DNA of 64,000 bases from Streptomyces sp. S.PB5 (GTDB lineage Bacteria > Actinomycetota > Actinomycetes > Streptomycetales > Streptomycetaceae), in assembly GCF_030403745.1 (NCBI RefSeq), contig NZ_JAQMWP010000028.1, forward strand, positions 1 to 64,000. The letters run 5' to 3'. The translations under genes were made by a program, and so were the position numbers. The notes under the pieces are model-generated. The model was not told the DNA's origin. It worked only from the letters and a program-made list of their open reading frames with translations, and searched no databases. Shown here in pieces: positions 39,502 to 47,093 of this stretch (its first letter is position 1; each line of letters starts with the position of its first letter).

Positions 39502-39825
39502 TCGGTCGGTACAGCCACAACTCCACACCGACAACTGAAGACCGCCGTCGCACAGCCACAACTCAACATCGGCAAGACAGAGCACAGCTACGGATACACG
39601 GATACACGGATACAGAGCAACAGCTACGGATTCGTCCCCTGTCACCGACGGGAAGGAGCCTCAGAACACGCCCGGGCACCGAGGCCGCCCGGACGTACGC
39701 AGCAGGGCGTCGACCACACGGGCGGCGCCCGCTCGTTCGTTCGCCTTGGCCCCGGCCACGCGCTTCACCCGGCCGGTGTCGTCCCGGCCGGCCTCGCCCC
39801 CGGCCGGTGTCGAAGGCGCCGGGAT
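39502..39825. other. 324-base spacer before rsiG, with short repeats
   Basis: No gene seen. It contains GGATACAC repeated three times near 39,593-39,616, CACAACTC/ACAACTGA elements near 39,517-39,556 that resemble the dev half-sites but lack symmetry, and a GC-rich CCGGCCGG stretch near 39,770-39,820 next to the rsiG stop. Confidence 0.5.
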
Positions 39826-40401
39826 TCAGATCAACAGGTCGTCCACCTGCGCCTCCCCCTCCCGGTATCGCCGCGCGATCTCGCCGCTGCACTCGTCCGT
39901 CGTCTCCTGCAGCCGCTGCCGGCGCCGGGAGACCTGCTGCTCGTACCGCACGAGCCGCCCCATCGCGGTGCTCAGCTCCACATCCGTACGGGCCTGGAGG
40001 TCCGAGAGCTCCACCTCGGCGAGCATCTCGGCGGCGAGGCGGCGGTACTCCTCGTTGTGGGGGGTGCCGAGGGTGACATGGCGGGCGGAGGAGCGCTGGC
40101 GGGCCGGGGCGTCCGTGAGGATCTCCGGGAGCCGCTCGACCACCGAACCCTCCCCCGCGGGCGACCTGCGGGCCAGTTCCGCGCGGAGGATGTCGATACG
40201 GCCCTGCAGCAGCCGCCGTACATAGCTGAGGTCCGCCTCGTCGCGCTGGGCGTCCCGGCGCAGGGTGCGCAGCTCGGGCAGGCTCAGCGAGGACAGGTCG
40301 TGCTCGGGCGGGTCCGCGGGCAGCCGCGGTTCCTCCGTGCGCTGCGTGGGCGGCCGGACGGCAGCCCCAGGAGGCTGCTGCCCGGTACTCGGTGTGCTCA
40401 T
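39826..40401 (-). CDS. rsiG: anti-sigma factor RsiG (c-di-GMP-dependent, acts on sigma WhiG)
   Basis: RsiG binds and silences sigma WhiG when armed with c-di-GMP, holding back sporulation. The 191-residue helical protein shows the diagnostic E-x3-S-x2-R-x3-Q-x3-D signature twice, at Glu55-Ser59-Arg62-Gln66-Asp70 and Glu154-Ser158-Arg161-Gln165-Asp169, one on each arm of the predicted helical hairpin. The exact match of both copies makes the identification strong. The N-terminal 35 residues are disordered and Pro-rich. Divergent from dtd. Its closeness to devA/devE places two developmental checkpoints side by side. Confidence 0.93.
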   Translation of the reverse strand: MSTPSTGQQPPGAAVRPPTQRTEEPRLPADPPEHDLSSLSLPELRTLRRDAQRDEADLSYVRRLLQGRIDILRAELARRSPAGEGSVVERLPEILTDAPARQRSSARHVTLGTPHNEEYRRLAAEMLAEVELSDLQARTDVELSTAMGRLVRYEQQVSRRRQRLQETTDECSGEIARRYREGEAQVDDLLI

Positions 40402-40559
40402 GTGCCTCTACCGTCCCCTCGACCGGCGTGTGTGAGCATCGTGCCACCCCAAGTGGCCGCTATGTGACCGAGTGCCCCCGATCGGCCCCAGATGGGGGGT
40501 TAAGGATCAAAAACAATCCCGAGGAAAGGTCACTTCGCGGCGACCGGCATGATGGTTCC

Positions 40560-40985
40560 ATGCGCGCAGTGGTACAGAGGGTCGACGGCGCGAGTGTCGT
40601 CGTCGAGGGTGAGACCGTCGGAGAGATCGTCGGCGAAGGGCTCTGCGTCCTCGTCGGGGTCACCCACGAGGACACCAAGGAGAAGGCCGCCCAACTCGCC
40701 CGCAAACTCTGGTCGATCCGCATGCTGCACGACGAGAAGTCCTGCAGCGACATCGACGCGCCGCTCCTCGTCATCAGCCAGTTCACGCTCTACGGCGATG
40801 CGCGCAAGGGGCGCCGGCCCACGTGGAACGCCGCCGCTCCCGGCGATGTCGCCGAGCCGCTGGTCGACGAGGTCGTCGCCCAGCTTCGCGCTCTCGGTGC
40901 GACTGTGGCCACGGGCCGCTTCGGCGCCCAGATGCGGGTGTCCCTGACGAATGACGGCCCGTTCACGGTCCTGCTGGAGATCTGA
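40560..40985 (+). CDS. dtd: D-aminoacyl-tRNA deacylase
   Basis: Removes D-amino acids (and glycine from mischarged tRNA-Ala) after aminoacylation. The 141-residue length, the start MRAVVQRVDGASVVVEGE, SQFTLYGDARKGRRP and the signature TNDGPFTVLLE are typical. The central SQFTLYG and the NDGPFT Gly-Pro-type pocket are intact. ATG 40560 is the universal family start. It stands alone, divergent from rsiG, followed by an operator-rich spacer. Confidence 0.95.
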   Translation: MRAVVQRVDGASVVVEGETVGEIVGEGLCVLVGVTHEDTKEKAAQLARKLWSIRMLHDEKSCSDIDAPLLVISQFTLYGDARKGRRPTWNAAAPGDVAEPLVDEVVAQLRALGATVATGRFGAQMRVSLTNDGPFTVLLEI

Positions 40986-41056
40986 ACCACCGGCCCGGAC
41001 AACACCGCATCCCTGACGGGTTGAGGGGAAGGTGCTTGTTCCTTGTTTATGAGTAG

Positions 41057-41101
41057 GGACCAAGTGGGGACAACTCAGTAGAGTTGGCAGTCCAATTGGT
41101 C
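41057..41101. promoter_or_regulatory. fourth copy of the dev operator, without an adjacent regulator
   Basis: GGACCAAGT (41,057-41,065), CAACTC-AGTA-GAGTTG (41,071-41,086) and TTGGTC (41,096-41,101) reproduce devA site 2 (37,791-37,837) base by base except for about one base of spacing and a few changes. The nearest genes are dtd (ends 40,985) and a small membrane protein at 41,458. Confidence 0.75.
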
Positions 41102-41184
41102 GACATGACCGCTCAGCCACCCGGCAGTCTTCTCCCTGTCAGCCCAGGTGAGCCAGGTTCTCGGGGCAGCGGACACCGACTCGC

Positions 41185-41249
41185 GGGGCTCGTGACAGCG
41201 AGCCCCCTCGACATCGGCGGGCCCTGCCGGGGTGGTCATCCCGGCAGGG
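41185..41249 (+). other. two strong hairpins in the 472-base spacer after dtd
   Basis: GGGGCTCG-TGACAG-CGAGCCCC (41,185-41,206) and CCCTGCCGGG-N8-CCCGGCAGGG (41,222-41,249) follow the fourth operator by about 85 and 120 bases. The spacer (40,986-41,457) has no convincing gene. It could encode a structured leader or small RNA read from the operator, or simply be terminators. Confidence 0.45.
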
Positions 41250-41457
41250 TCTTCGTCGTACGTTCCGTACCGCAGGCGGGGGAGCACCGCCCCCTGCGTT
41301 CTCCGGCCTCAAATCCCGTACATCTGGGGCGTGTTGACTGGCCGCGCCAATGGGCATCTCTCGGAGCACAGAACATCACGGAGTATGCGGCTGTCACCGC
41401 GTCGTCCGTGATTCGCCGAACACCTGGGCTGACGTGATCGACAAAGGGAGAAGCGGC

Positions 41458-41709
41458 ATGACACACCACCCGTCCGCAGGGCCGGATCCAGGCAAGTCTC
41501 CGGGGACTCAACCGCAGGCCGGCGGCCTCGACATCGCACGGATTCCGCTGCCGAACGCGGTCACGGCGGTCATCATCGTGGTCGCGGCGCTGGCTGCCGG
41601 CATCACCGTGCTGATCGTGATGCCGGGGGTGCTGGAGGCACTCGGCAGCGCCGTGACGATCACTGGTGGGGGCTTCACGCTCGCGGCAAAGATCGCGGTG
41701 CCACGCTGA
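41458..41709 (+). CDS. small membrane protein, 83 aa
   Basis: The N-terminal 30 residues are disordered (THHPSAGPDPGKSPGTQPQAGG). Then come two hydrophobic stretches (VTAVIIVVAALAAGITVLIVMPGV and LGSAVTITGGGFTLAAKIAV). It lacks the EQ..QWK.G core of the three dev-linked microproteins, so it is at best a distant relative. AAAGGGAG is positioned before ATG 41458. It is the first gene after the fourth dev-type operator but 357 bases away. Function unknown. Confidence 0.6.
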   Translation: MTHHPSAGPDPGKSPGTQPQAGGLDIARIPLPNAVTAVIIVVAALAAGITVLIVMPGVLEALGSAVTITGGGFTLAAKIAVPR

Positions 41710-41721
41710 CGCCCGCCTCGC

Positions 41722-42687
41722 CTACGGCTCGACCACGACCTCCTGCGCCGCCGCCGTCGTGTCCGCCAGCAGCGCCGCCTCCACCGGCACGTTCCGCTTC
41801 ACCAGGGCGAGGGCGACCGGGCCGAGCTCGTGGTGGCGTACCGATGTCGTGATGAAGCCGATCTTGCGGCCGTCGGGGCCGTCGTCCGCGAGGCGGATGT
41901 CGGTGCCGGCGGGGGGCAGGTGCACCTCGCTGCCGTCCAGGTGGAGGAAGACCAGCCGCCTCGGCGGCTTGCCCAGGTTCTGGACGCGGGCGACCGTCTC
42001 CTGGCCCCGGTAGCAGCCCTTCTGGAGGTGAACGGCCGTTCCGATCCAGCCCAGTTCGTGCGGGATGGTGCGGTGGTCGGTCTCGAAGCCTAGGCGGGGG
42101 CGGTGGTGTTCGACGCGCAGCGCCTCGTAGGCCAGCAGGCCGGCCGCCGGGCCCGCCTTCTCGGCGTACGACTCCAGGTCGGCGCGCGGGAGGAACAGGT
42201 CGCGGCCGTACGACGTCTCGCGTACGACGACGCCCTCCGGCACCTCGGTGATCGAACCCGCCGGGAGGTGGACGACCGCGATGTCCGCCGTGCGGTCGGC
42301 GACCTCGACGCGGTAGAAGAACTTCATCGACTCCAGGTACGCGATCAGCGCCTCCTGGGTGCCGGGCTCGACATGGGCCCAGACCGTCACGCCGTCGTCG
42401 ACCAGGTACAGGGCGTGCTCGATGTGGCCGTTGGCGGAGAGGATCAGTGCCTCGGTGGCCTCGCCGGCGGGCAGCTCGGAGACATGCTGGGTGAGCAGCA
42501 GATGCAGCCAGCTGAGGCGGTCCTCGCCGGTGACGGTGAGAACGCCACGGTGCGAGAGGTCCACGAAGCCGGTGCCGTCGGCGAGGGCGCGCTGTTCGCG
42601 GAACAGCTCGCCGTAGTGGGCGGCGACGCCTTCGTCCACGCCCTCGGCGGGGACGGCGCCGGGCAGGGACAGCAGAGGGCTCTTCAT
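41722..42687 (-). CDS. ygfZ: folate-binding Fe-S cluster maintenance protein YgfZ
   Basis: Related to the GcvT aminomethyltransferase fold; it uses tetrahydrofolate in repair or assembly of some Fe-S enzymes. The 321-residue protein carries the family signature KGCYRGQETVARVQNLGKPPRRL with its conserved cysteine, and an N-terminal DLSHRGVLTVTGEDRLSWLHLLLTQHV region. The start at ATG 42687 is standard. It precedes nur on the same strand in reverse order (nur 42,698-43,147), 10 bases apart, so the two may share a transcript. Confidence 0.9.
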   Translation of the reverse strand: MKSPLLSLPGAVPAEGVDEGVAAHYGELFREQRALADGTGFVDLSHRGVLTVTGEDRLSWLHLLLTQHVSELPAGEATEALILSANGHIEHALYLVDDGVTVWAHVEPGTQEALIAYLESMKFFYRVEVADRTADIAVVHLPAGSITEVPEGVVVRETSYGRDLFLPRADLESYAEKAGPAAGLLAYEALRVEHHRPRLGFETDHRTIPHELGWIGTAVHLQKGCYRGQETVARVQNLGKPPRRLVFLHLDGSEVHLPPAGTDIRLADDGPDGRKIGFITTSVRHHELGPVALALVKRNVPVEAALLADTTAAAQEVVVEP

Positions 42688-42697
42688 ATGCCTAAGC

Positions 42698-43147
42698 CTA
42701 CGACTCGGTAGTTGAAGCCTTGAGGGAAGCTTTCCTGGAGCAGTCCTCGCAGCGGCCGAAGATCGCGAAGTGCTTCATGTCCGTCTCGAACCCGAAGGCC
42801 GAGCGCAGCTTCGCGGTGAACTCCGCCGCCACCTGGACGTCCGCCTCGATGACGTTCTCGCAGTCCCGGCAGACCAGGTGGATGTGGTGGTGGCGGTCCG
42901 CCAGGTGGTACGTCGGCGCCCCGTGCCCCAGATGGGCATGGCTGACCAGGCCGAGCTCCTCCAGGAGCTCCAGCGTCCGGTAGACCGTGGAAATGTTGAC
43001 CCCCGACGCCGTCTTCTTCACTTCCGTGAGGATGGCGTCGGGGGTCGCGTGCTCAAGGGTGTCCACGGCTTCGAGCACAAGTTGCCGCTGCGGGGTCAGC
43101 CGGTAGCCGCGCTGCCGCAGATCACTCTTCCAGTCGGTGCTCACCAC
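42698..43147 (-). CDS. nur: Fur family metalloregulator, probably the nickel regulator Nur
   Basis: In Streptomyces, Nur represses nickel uptake and the iron superoxide dismutase gene when nickel is present. The winged HTH is residues 1-85 (STDWKSDLRQRGYRLTPQRQLVLEAVDTLEHATPDAIL... NISTVYRTLELLEELGLV). A histidine-rich metal region follows (SHAHLGHGAPTYHLADRHHHIHLVCRDCENVIEAD), and the C-terminal pair CEDC completes a CxxC structural zinc site with CRDC. By memory the sequence is close to S. coelicolor Nur throughout. GTG 43147 is used; the second GTG is equally possible. Confidence 0.85.
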   Translation of the reverse strand: MVSTDWKSDLRQRGYRLTPQRQLVLEAVDTLEHATPDAILTEVKKTASGVNISTVYRTLELLEELGLVSHAHLGHGAPTYHLADRHHHIHLVCRDCENVIEADVQVAAEFTAKLRSAFGFETDMKHFAIFGRCEDCSRKASLKASTTES

Positions 43148-43163
43148 ACCCGGAAGTCTAGAA

Positions 43164-43739
43164 CTACTTGAAGAAAGCGATCCCGTCGTCCGGCATGTCG
43201 TCGGGCAGGGCCTTCGCCCAGCGCTCGACGTCCTCCGGGGTGACGACCTTCTTCAGGTGCGCGGACATGTAGGGGCGCAGCTCGACCTCGGGGGTCTGCT
43301 TCTCGCCGACCCACATCAGATCGCTGTTGACATAGCCGTACAGGCGCTTGCCGCCGGTGTACGGGCCCGAGGCCGCGGTACGCGCGACGGCGTCCGTGAC
43401 CAGGTCGATCTGCGGCTTCTGCTTGGCGAGCTCGCCGTACCAGATCTCGACGACGCCGTCGTCGCGGACCATCGTGATCTCGACCTTGCGGTCGGCGTCG
43501 ACGCGCCAGAAGCCGTGCTCGGACTCCAGCGGACGGACCTTGTTCCCGTCGTTGTCCAGGACCCAGGTGTGGGACTGGTACTCCAGGAAGTCCCGGCCGT
43601 CGTGGGAGAAGGTGACCTCCTGCCCGAAGTTGCACTTCTCGGAGCCGGGGAAGTCGTGCACGCCCGCGCCGGCCCAGTTGCCGAGCAGGAAGACGAGCGG
43701 GACGAGGTCCTTGTGGAGGTCGGACGGGATCTCGATCAT
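43164..43739 (-). CDS. nitrobindin / FABP-like heme-binding beta-barrel protein, 191 aa
   Basis: A single 10-strand barrel of the nitrobindin (DUF1794, THAP4-like) family with the N-terminal signature LLGNWAGAGVHDFPG and FLEYQSHTWVLDNDG, GFWRVDADRKVEITMV, and a C-terminal HLKKV histidine in the place of the heme-proximal ligand. It may bind ferric heme and handle NO or peroxynitrite. It is flanked by nur and a 33-residue membrane peptide on the same strand, an arrangement common in streptomycetes. Confidence 0.85.
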   Translation of the reverse strand: MIEIPSDLHKDLVPLVFLLGNWAGAGVHDFPGSEKCNFGQEVTFSHDGRDFLEYQSHTWVLDNDGNKVRPLESEHGFWRVDADRKVEITMVRDDGVVEIWYGELAKQKPQIDLVTDAVARTAASGPYTGGKRLYGYVNSDLMWVGEKQTPEVELRPYMSAHLKKVVTPEDVERWAKALPDDMPDDGIAFFK

Positions 43740-43762
43740 GAGAGGCAGTTCCTAGACGTGGG

Positions 43763-43864
43763 TCAGCGCTGGCCCTGGTACAGCTTCTTCACCGTCAGCC
43801 CGGCGAAGGCGAGGACGCCGACGCAGACCAGGACGAGCAGAGCTTCGAAGAAGTACTCAAGCAC
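43763..43864 (-). CDS. single-pass membrane microprotein, 33 aa
   Basis: Reads MLEYFFEALLVLVCVGVLAF then AGLTVKKLYQGQR: one hydrophobic helix followed by a short basic cytoplasmic end. GTG 43864 has AGGAG 8 bases upstream. It ends 23 bases before the nitrobindin gene on the same strand and is likely co-transcribed. Most gene finders would miss it. A hairpin at 43,923-43,953 separates it from the operon to the right. Confidence 0.65.
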   Translation of the reverse strand: MLEYFFEALLVLVCVGVLAFAGLTVKKLYQGQR

Positions 43865-43922
43865 TTGGTGCTCCTACGTTGAGCGAGTGTTGGGTTCCCC
43901 CCTCTGGGGGGAGGTGCACGGG

Positions 43923-43953
43923 CCGGGCCCCAGCTTAGTCGGCCGGGGCCCGG
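43923..43953. terminator. hairpin between the microprotein and the next operon
   Basis: CCGGGCCCC (43,923-43,931) and GGGGCCCGG (43,945-43,953) form a 9-bp stem. On the minus strand it follows the operon ending at 43,990. Confidence 0.65.
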
Positions 43954-43989
43954 TCTTCTCCGCGAGGTACGCCTCAGCGCCCCCGTCGC

Positions 43990-44943
43990 TCAGCCGAGCA
44001 GCTGGCTCTGCAGCGTCACCGTCTGCTGGAAGGGGACGGCTGCGGCGGTGCCTTTGCGGGACTGGATGACGAGGGCGACCACGTCACCGGCGGCGAGGTA
44101 GGCGTGCCGGACCTGTTCGGTGCCGTACGGCTTGTCCTCGACGTGGACGGCGCGCTCGATGTTCTCGACCGCTGCCCCGACCGGGAAGTCCGGGTCCAGC
44201 TGGGAGCTGTCGGTGCCGCGCACGTTGTACAGGGCGTCGTCGGACCCCGAGAATCGCTGCCAGATCCGGTCCGCGATCTCAGCCGTGTCGAACTGGAGCA
44301 GATAGACGCGGGTGTGCGTGCCGTCGTCGGTCTTCCAGCCGCGGGCCGCGATGTGCCGCAGCCCGTGGTCCGTGAGCTTCTGCGCCATCTCGGCCCGGTC
44401 CTCCGGGTCCTTGTACTCCGCGAGGTAGTCCTTCGTCGCCAGCCAGCCGTCCTTCCCGTCGAGCGCCTTGTCGGCCGTCGCGCCCTCGGGTGCGGGCAGC
44501 AGGAGCTTGCGCAGGTCGGCGTGGTGAGTACCGGCCGTGTTCTCCTCGGCGAAGGGCGCCGGGCTGCCGGACGGCAGCGGCGGCTTGACGATCTCCGGGT
44601 ACTCCCAGCGCCCGTCCGACTCGGTCGCGAGTCCCGGTACGTCCGTCCGCTCCATCCGCGTGATGCCGTACGCCGTCCCCGCGCCGGCGACGGCGAAGAC
44701 CACGACGGCGGCGGTCCAGCGCAGGACGGCCCGCAGGACCCGTCGGTCCTTCGGCGCCGGAGGGTCCGAAAGGACCGAGGCCTGCGGGGGCGCCACGGGC
44801 ACGGGCGGCACCACGAGGGGCTGCGGCTCGGCCTGCTGCGCCGGTTGTGCCTGCTCGCTGGCTTGCGCCTGCTCGCTCGCTGGTGTCTGCGCGCTCGCTT
44901 GCGTCTCCTCGGTCCGCTGCGTCGGTTGCGTCTGCTCGGTCAT
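43990..44943 (-). CDS. single-pass membrane protein, third gene of a three-gene operon (317 aa)
   Basis: The N-terminus is a Gln/Glu/Thr/Ala-rich disordered arm (residues 1-65, TEQTQPTQRTEETQASAQTPASEQAQ...). One membrane helix (about 75-95, LRWTAAVVVFAVAGAGTAYGI) and a large extracytoplasmic domain follow, with GWLATKDYLAEYKDPEDRAEMAQKLTDHGLRHIAARGWKTDDGTHTRVYLLQF. The domain resembles in layout the product of the first gene of the operon, so the genes are probably old duplicates. Function unknown. Its ATG overlaps the stop of the upstream gene. Confidence 0.7.
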   Translation of the reverse strand: MTEQTQPTQRTEETQASAQTPASEQAQASEQAQPAQQAEPQPLVVPPVPVAPPQASVLSDPPAPKDRRVLRAVLRWTAAVVVFAVAGAGTAYGITRMERTDVPGLATESDGRWEYPEIVKPPLPSGSPAPFAEENTAGTHHADLRKLLLPAPEGATADKALDGKDGWLATKDYLAEYKDPEDRAEMAQKLTDHGLRHIAARGWKTDDGTHTRVYLLQFDTAEIADRIWQRFSGSDDALYNVRGTDSSQLDPDFPVGAAVENIERAVHVEDKPYGTEQVRHAYLAAGDVVALVIQSRKGTAAAVPFQQTVTLQSQLLG

Positions 44944-45827
44944 ACGGCCTCCCCCGGCTCTGCGATGCGGTCGAGCTGCTCGGCGAGAAGCGCCGCGATC
45001 GACTTGGTGTCGAGTGACTTGACGCCGTCGGCGGTGGCGCTGATCAGGATGTCGCCCTGGTAGGCGGAGCAGAACATCATGTCGAGGTCCTCGTCGGCGT
45101 CCTTGGGCGGCAGGAAGCACTCGGCGTTCTCGAAGCCCTTGATCTCCGGGCCCTTGCGGAAGACGTCCAGGGCGGCGAGGAAGGTGTTCTGGGACGTCGA
45201 GATGTCCTTGGCGGCGGCCCTCTTCTCCATCCGGGACAGCGTGATGCTGACCACGGAGACGCCCTGCCCGCTGGCGTTGCTGCCCGTGGAGTTGATGTAG
45301 CTGCGCATCGCCATGCCGGTGATGCGCTGCTTGTCGATCCGCTTCTCCAGCTCCTTGCGCTGGGTGCGGGGCAGACCGCTCAGCGACTCCTTGCGCAGGG
45401 CGGTCGCCTGGGCACCGCTGAGTTCGGCGTCGGAACCGAACTCGGCGAGGTCCGGGCCCCGGTTCCAGCCGTCGGTCCCGTACGGCACGAGGACCCCGGC
45501 CAGCCCCTTGGCGGTGGCCGCCTTCTCCTCGTCCGCCTCGGCCGCCTCGGCCGCCTTCGGGAACTTCCAGACCGGTGCACCGGCGTCCCGGTCGGCGTCG
45601 TCCACGGTCACGACGGTGAAGCCGACACCGGCCACGACGGCACCGGCCAGCAGCACGGACCCGGCGATCGCGGCGACACGACCACGGCGGACGGGCTTCT
45701 TGGCGGGCTGAGCGGGACCCTCGTCCGGGACGGGGCTCTGGAGGACTTCGGGAGCGGAAAGGACCTCGGGGGTTTCAGGAACCGCCGCGCTCTCAGGAAC
45801 CGCCGCGCTCTCGGGAATCTCGCTCAC
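44940..45827 (-). CDS. single-pass membrane protein, second gene of the operon (295 aa)
   Basis: A Pro/Glu-rich disordered N-terminus (IPESAAVPESAAVPETPEV) is followed by a basic stop (KKPVRRGR), one membrane helix (about residues 50-72) and an outer domain of about 215 residues. That domain has GVLVPYGTDGWNRGPDLAEFGSDAELSGAQATALRKESL and two cysteines (AECFLPP and MMFCSAYQGD) that could form a disulfide. Coupled by ATGA to both neighbours. No known family. Confidence 0.7.
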   Translation of the reverse strand: MSEIPESAAVPESAAVPETPEVLSAPEVLQSPVPDEGPAQPAKKPVRRGRVAAIAGSVLLAGAVVAGVGFTVVTVDDADRDAGAPVWKFPKAAEAAEADEEKAATAKGLAGVLVPYGTDGWNRGPDLAEFGSDAELSGAQATALRKESLSGLPRTQRKELEKRIDKQRITGMAMRSYINSTGSNASGQGVSVVSITLSRMEKRAAAKDISTSQNTFLAALDVFRKGPEIKGFENAECFLPPKDADEDLDMMFCSAYQGDILISATADGVKSLDTKSIAALLAEQLDRIAEPGEAV

Positions 45828-46630
45828 AGCCGCTCCATCTGCCGCTCGGCCAGGTCCATGATCTTCTTCTTGCTGATCGGCTTGGTGTCGTAGACCCAGA
45901 CCTCCACGGCGATGTCACCGCGCCAGGCGTGCGCCTCCGCGCCATAGAGCGGCAGATAGCCGGGCTCGGTGTCGGCCTTGTTGTGGACGTACGCCATCCC
46001 GTCCTCGGTGCCGGGAACGACCCAGCTGTCCGTGTCGTCCTCGTCCTCCGCCCAGTACTGCGCGTCGCTCGCCGCGCGCTCGGCCGCGACGTCCTCCTCC
46101 TGGCGGTACTGGATCAACCGGATCGACACCGTGAGATTGCCGCTCTCCTCCCAGCCGGTGACGGCCGCGCGGCGGAACTCGTCGTGGACGAGGTCGCCGA
46201 ACGCGGCGCCCGGCTTGTCGAAGGCGTCGGCGTAGGCGGCCACGCCCATCCAGCCGTCGTCGTCACCCAGCCAGTCGGCCTTCTTCGCCCCGCGCGGCTT
46301 CTTCAGCAGCAGCTTGCGCAGATCGCCGTCCGTCTTCACCCGCCGGTCCTGCGCGGCGGACAGCGGCTCGGTCTCGCCCTCGGCCTGCTTGACGACGGGC
46401 TGGGACAGCGGCGGCAGCTTGGTGGGCTCGCGGTCGGCCTGGACGACGAAGCCGGTGCAGGTGCCGGCGACCGCGCCGAGCACGGCGGCCGCCGCGATGA
46501 GGAGTGTCGTACGGCCACGGCGGCGCGGACGTCGTACGGCCGGGGTTACGGCCGGAGCTTCTTCGGGTGCTCCGGTCGCCTCCGGAGCTACCGGTACTTC
46601 AGGTACTTCAGGTACTTCCGAGACTTCCAA
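45824..46630 (-). CDS. single-pass membrane protein, first gene of the operon (268 aa)
   Basis: The start is placed at TTG 46630 because GGGGGGA lies 5 bases upstream; an ATG at 46693 would run into the divergent gene's leader. The N-terminus has an EVSEVPEVPEVPV repeat encoded by GAAGTACCT tandem repeats (46,594-46,625). A basic segment (RRPRRRGR) and one membrane helix (about residues 43-63) follow. The outer domain contains DLRKLLLKKPRGAKKADWLGDDDGWMGVAAYADAF, comparable with DLRKLLLPAPEGATADKALDGKDGWLATKDYLAEY in the third gene, which shows homology between the two. Function unknown. Confidence 0.7.
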   Translation of the reverse strand: MEVSEVPEVPEVPVAPEATGAPEEAPAVTPAVRRPRRRGRTTLLIAAAAVLGAVAGTCTGFVVQADREPTKLPPLSQPVVKQAEGETEPLSAAQDRRVKTDGDLRKLLLKKPRGAKKADWLGDDDGWMGVAAYADAFDKPGAAFGDLVHDEFRRAAVTGWEESGNLTVSIRLIQYRQEEDVAAERAASDAQYWAEDEDDTDSWVVPGTEDGMAYVHNKADTEPGYLPLYGAEAHAWRGDIAVEVWVYDTKPISKKKIMDLAERQMERL

Positions 46631-46730
46631 GACGTCCCCCCACAGAACGTGAAGCGCGCATTCCGTATGCGCGCACAGGAGACTCATGGCCAACGATCTG
46701 AGTTGTAGCCGTGTTGATTACGATTCGGGC

Positions 46731-47093
46731 ATGGCGAAGAAGCTCGTGATCAAGGTGACGGCGGGGGCCGATGCCCCCGAGCGCTGCTCCCAGGCGTTCA
46801 CGGTGGCGGCGGTGGCCGTCGCCAGCGGGGTCGACGTCTCCCTGTGGCTGACCGGGGAGTCCGCCTGGTTCGCCCTCCCGGGCCGCGCCGCCGAGTTCGA
46901 ACTCCCGCACGCCGCCCCGCTCCCCGACCTCCTCGACTCGATCCTCGCCGGCGGCACGCTGACGCTCTGCACCCAGTGCGCGGCCCGCCGGGAGATCACG
47001 GAGAAGGACGTCATCGAGGGCGTACGGATCGCGGGCGCGCAGGTCTTCGTACAGGAAGCGCTGGGGGACGAGACCCAGGCCCTCGTCTACTGA
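46731..47093 (+). CDS. DsrE family sulfur-relay-like protein, 120 aa
   Basis: A small Rossmann-like DsrE/F protein: KKLVIKVTAGADAPERCSQAFTVAAVAVASGVDVSLWLTGESAW at the start, and the possible persulfide cysteine region TLTLCTQCAARREIT (two cysteines). ATG 46731 gives the typical family N-terminus. It lies near the sseA/sseC sulfurtransferase operon, which supports a sulfur-transfer role. Its stop overlaps the end of the convergent DUF3099 gene by seven bases. Confidence 0.85.
   Translation: MAKKLVIKVTAGADAPERCSQAFTVAAVAVASGVDVSLWLTGESAWFALPGRAAEFELPHAAPLPDLLDSILAGGTLTLCTQCAARREITEKDVIEGVRIAGAQVFVQEALGDETQALVY

Noticed and set aside
41084..41437. Open frames on both strands in the spacer after dtd (up to 117 codons)
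   Set aside because: They cross two strong hairpins, are Pro/Gly/Arg-rich, have no ribosome site in front of a start, and overlap each other without a favoured strand.
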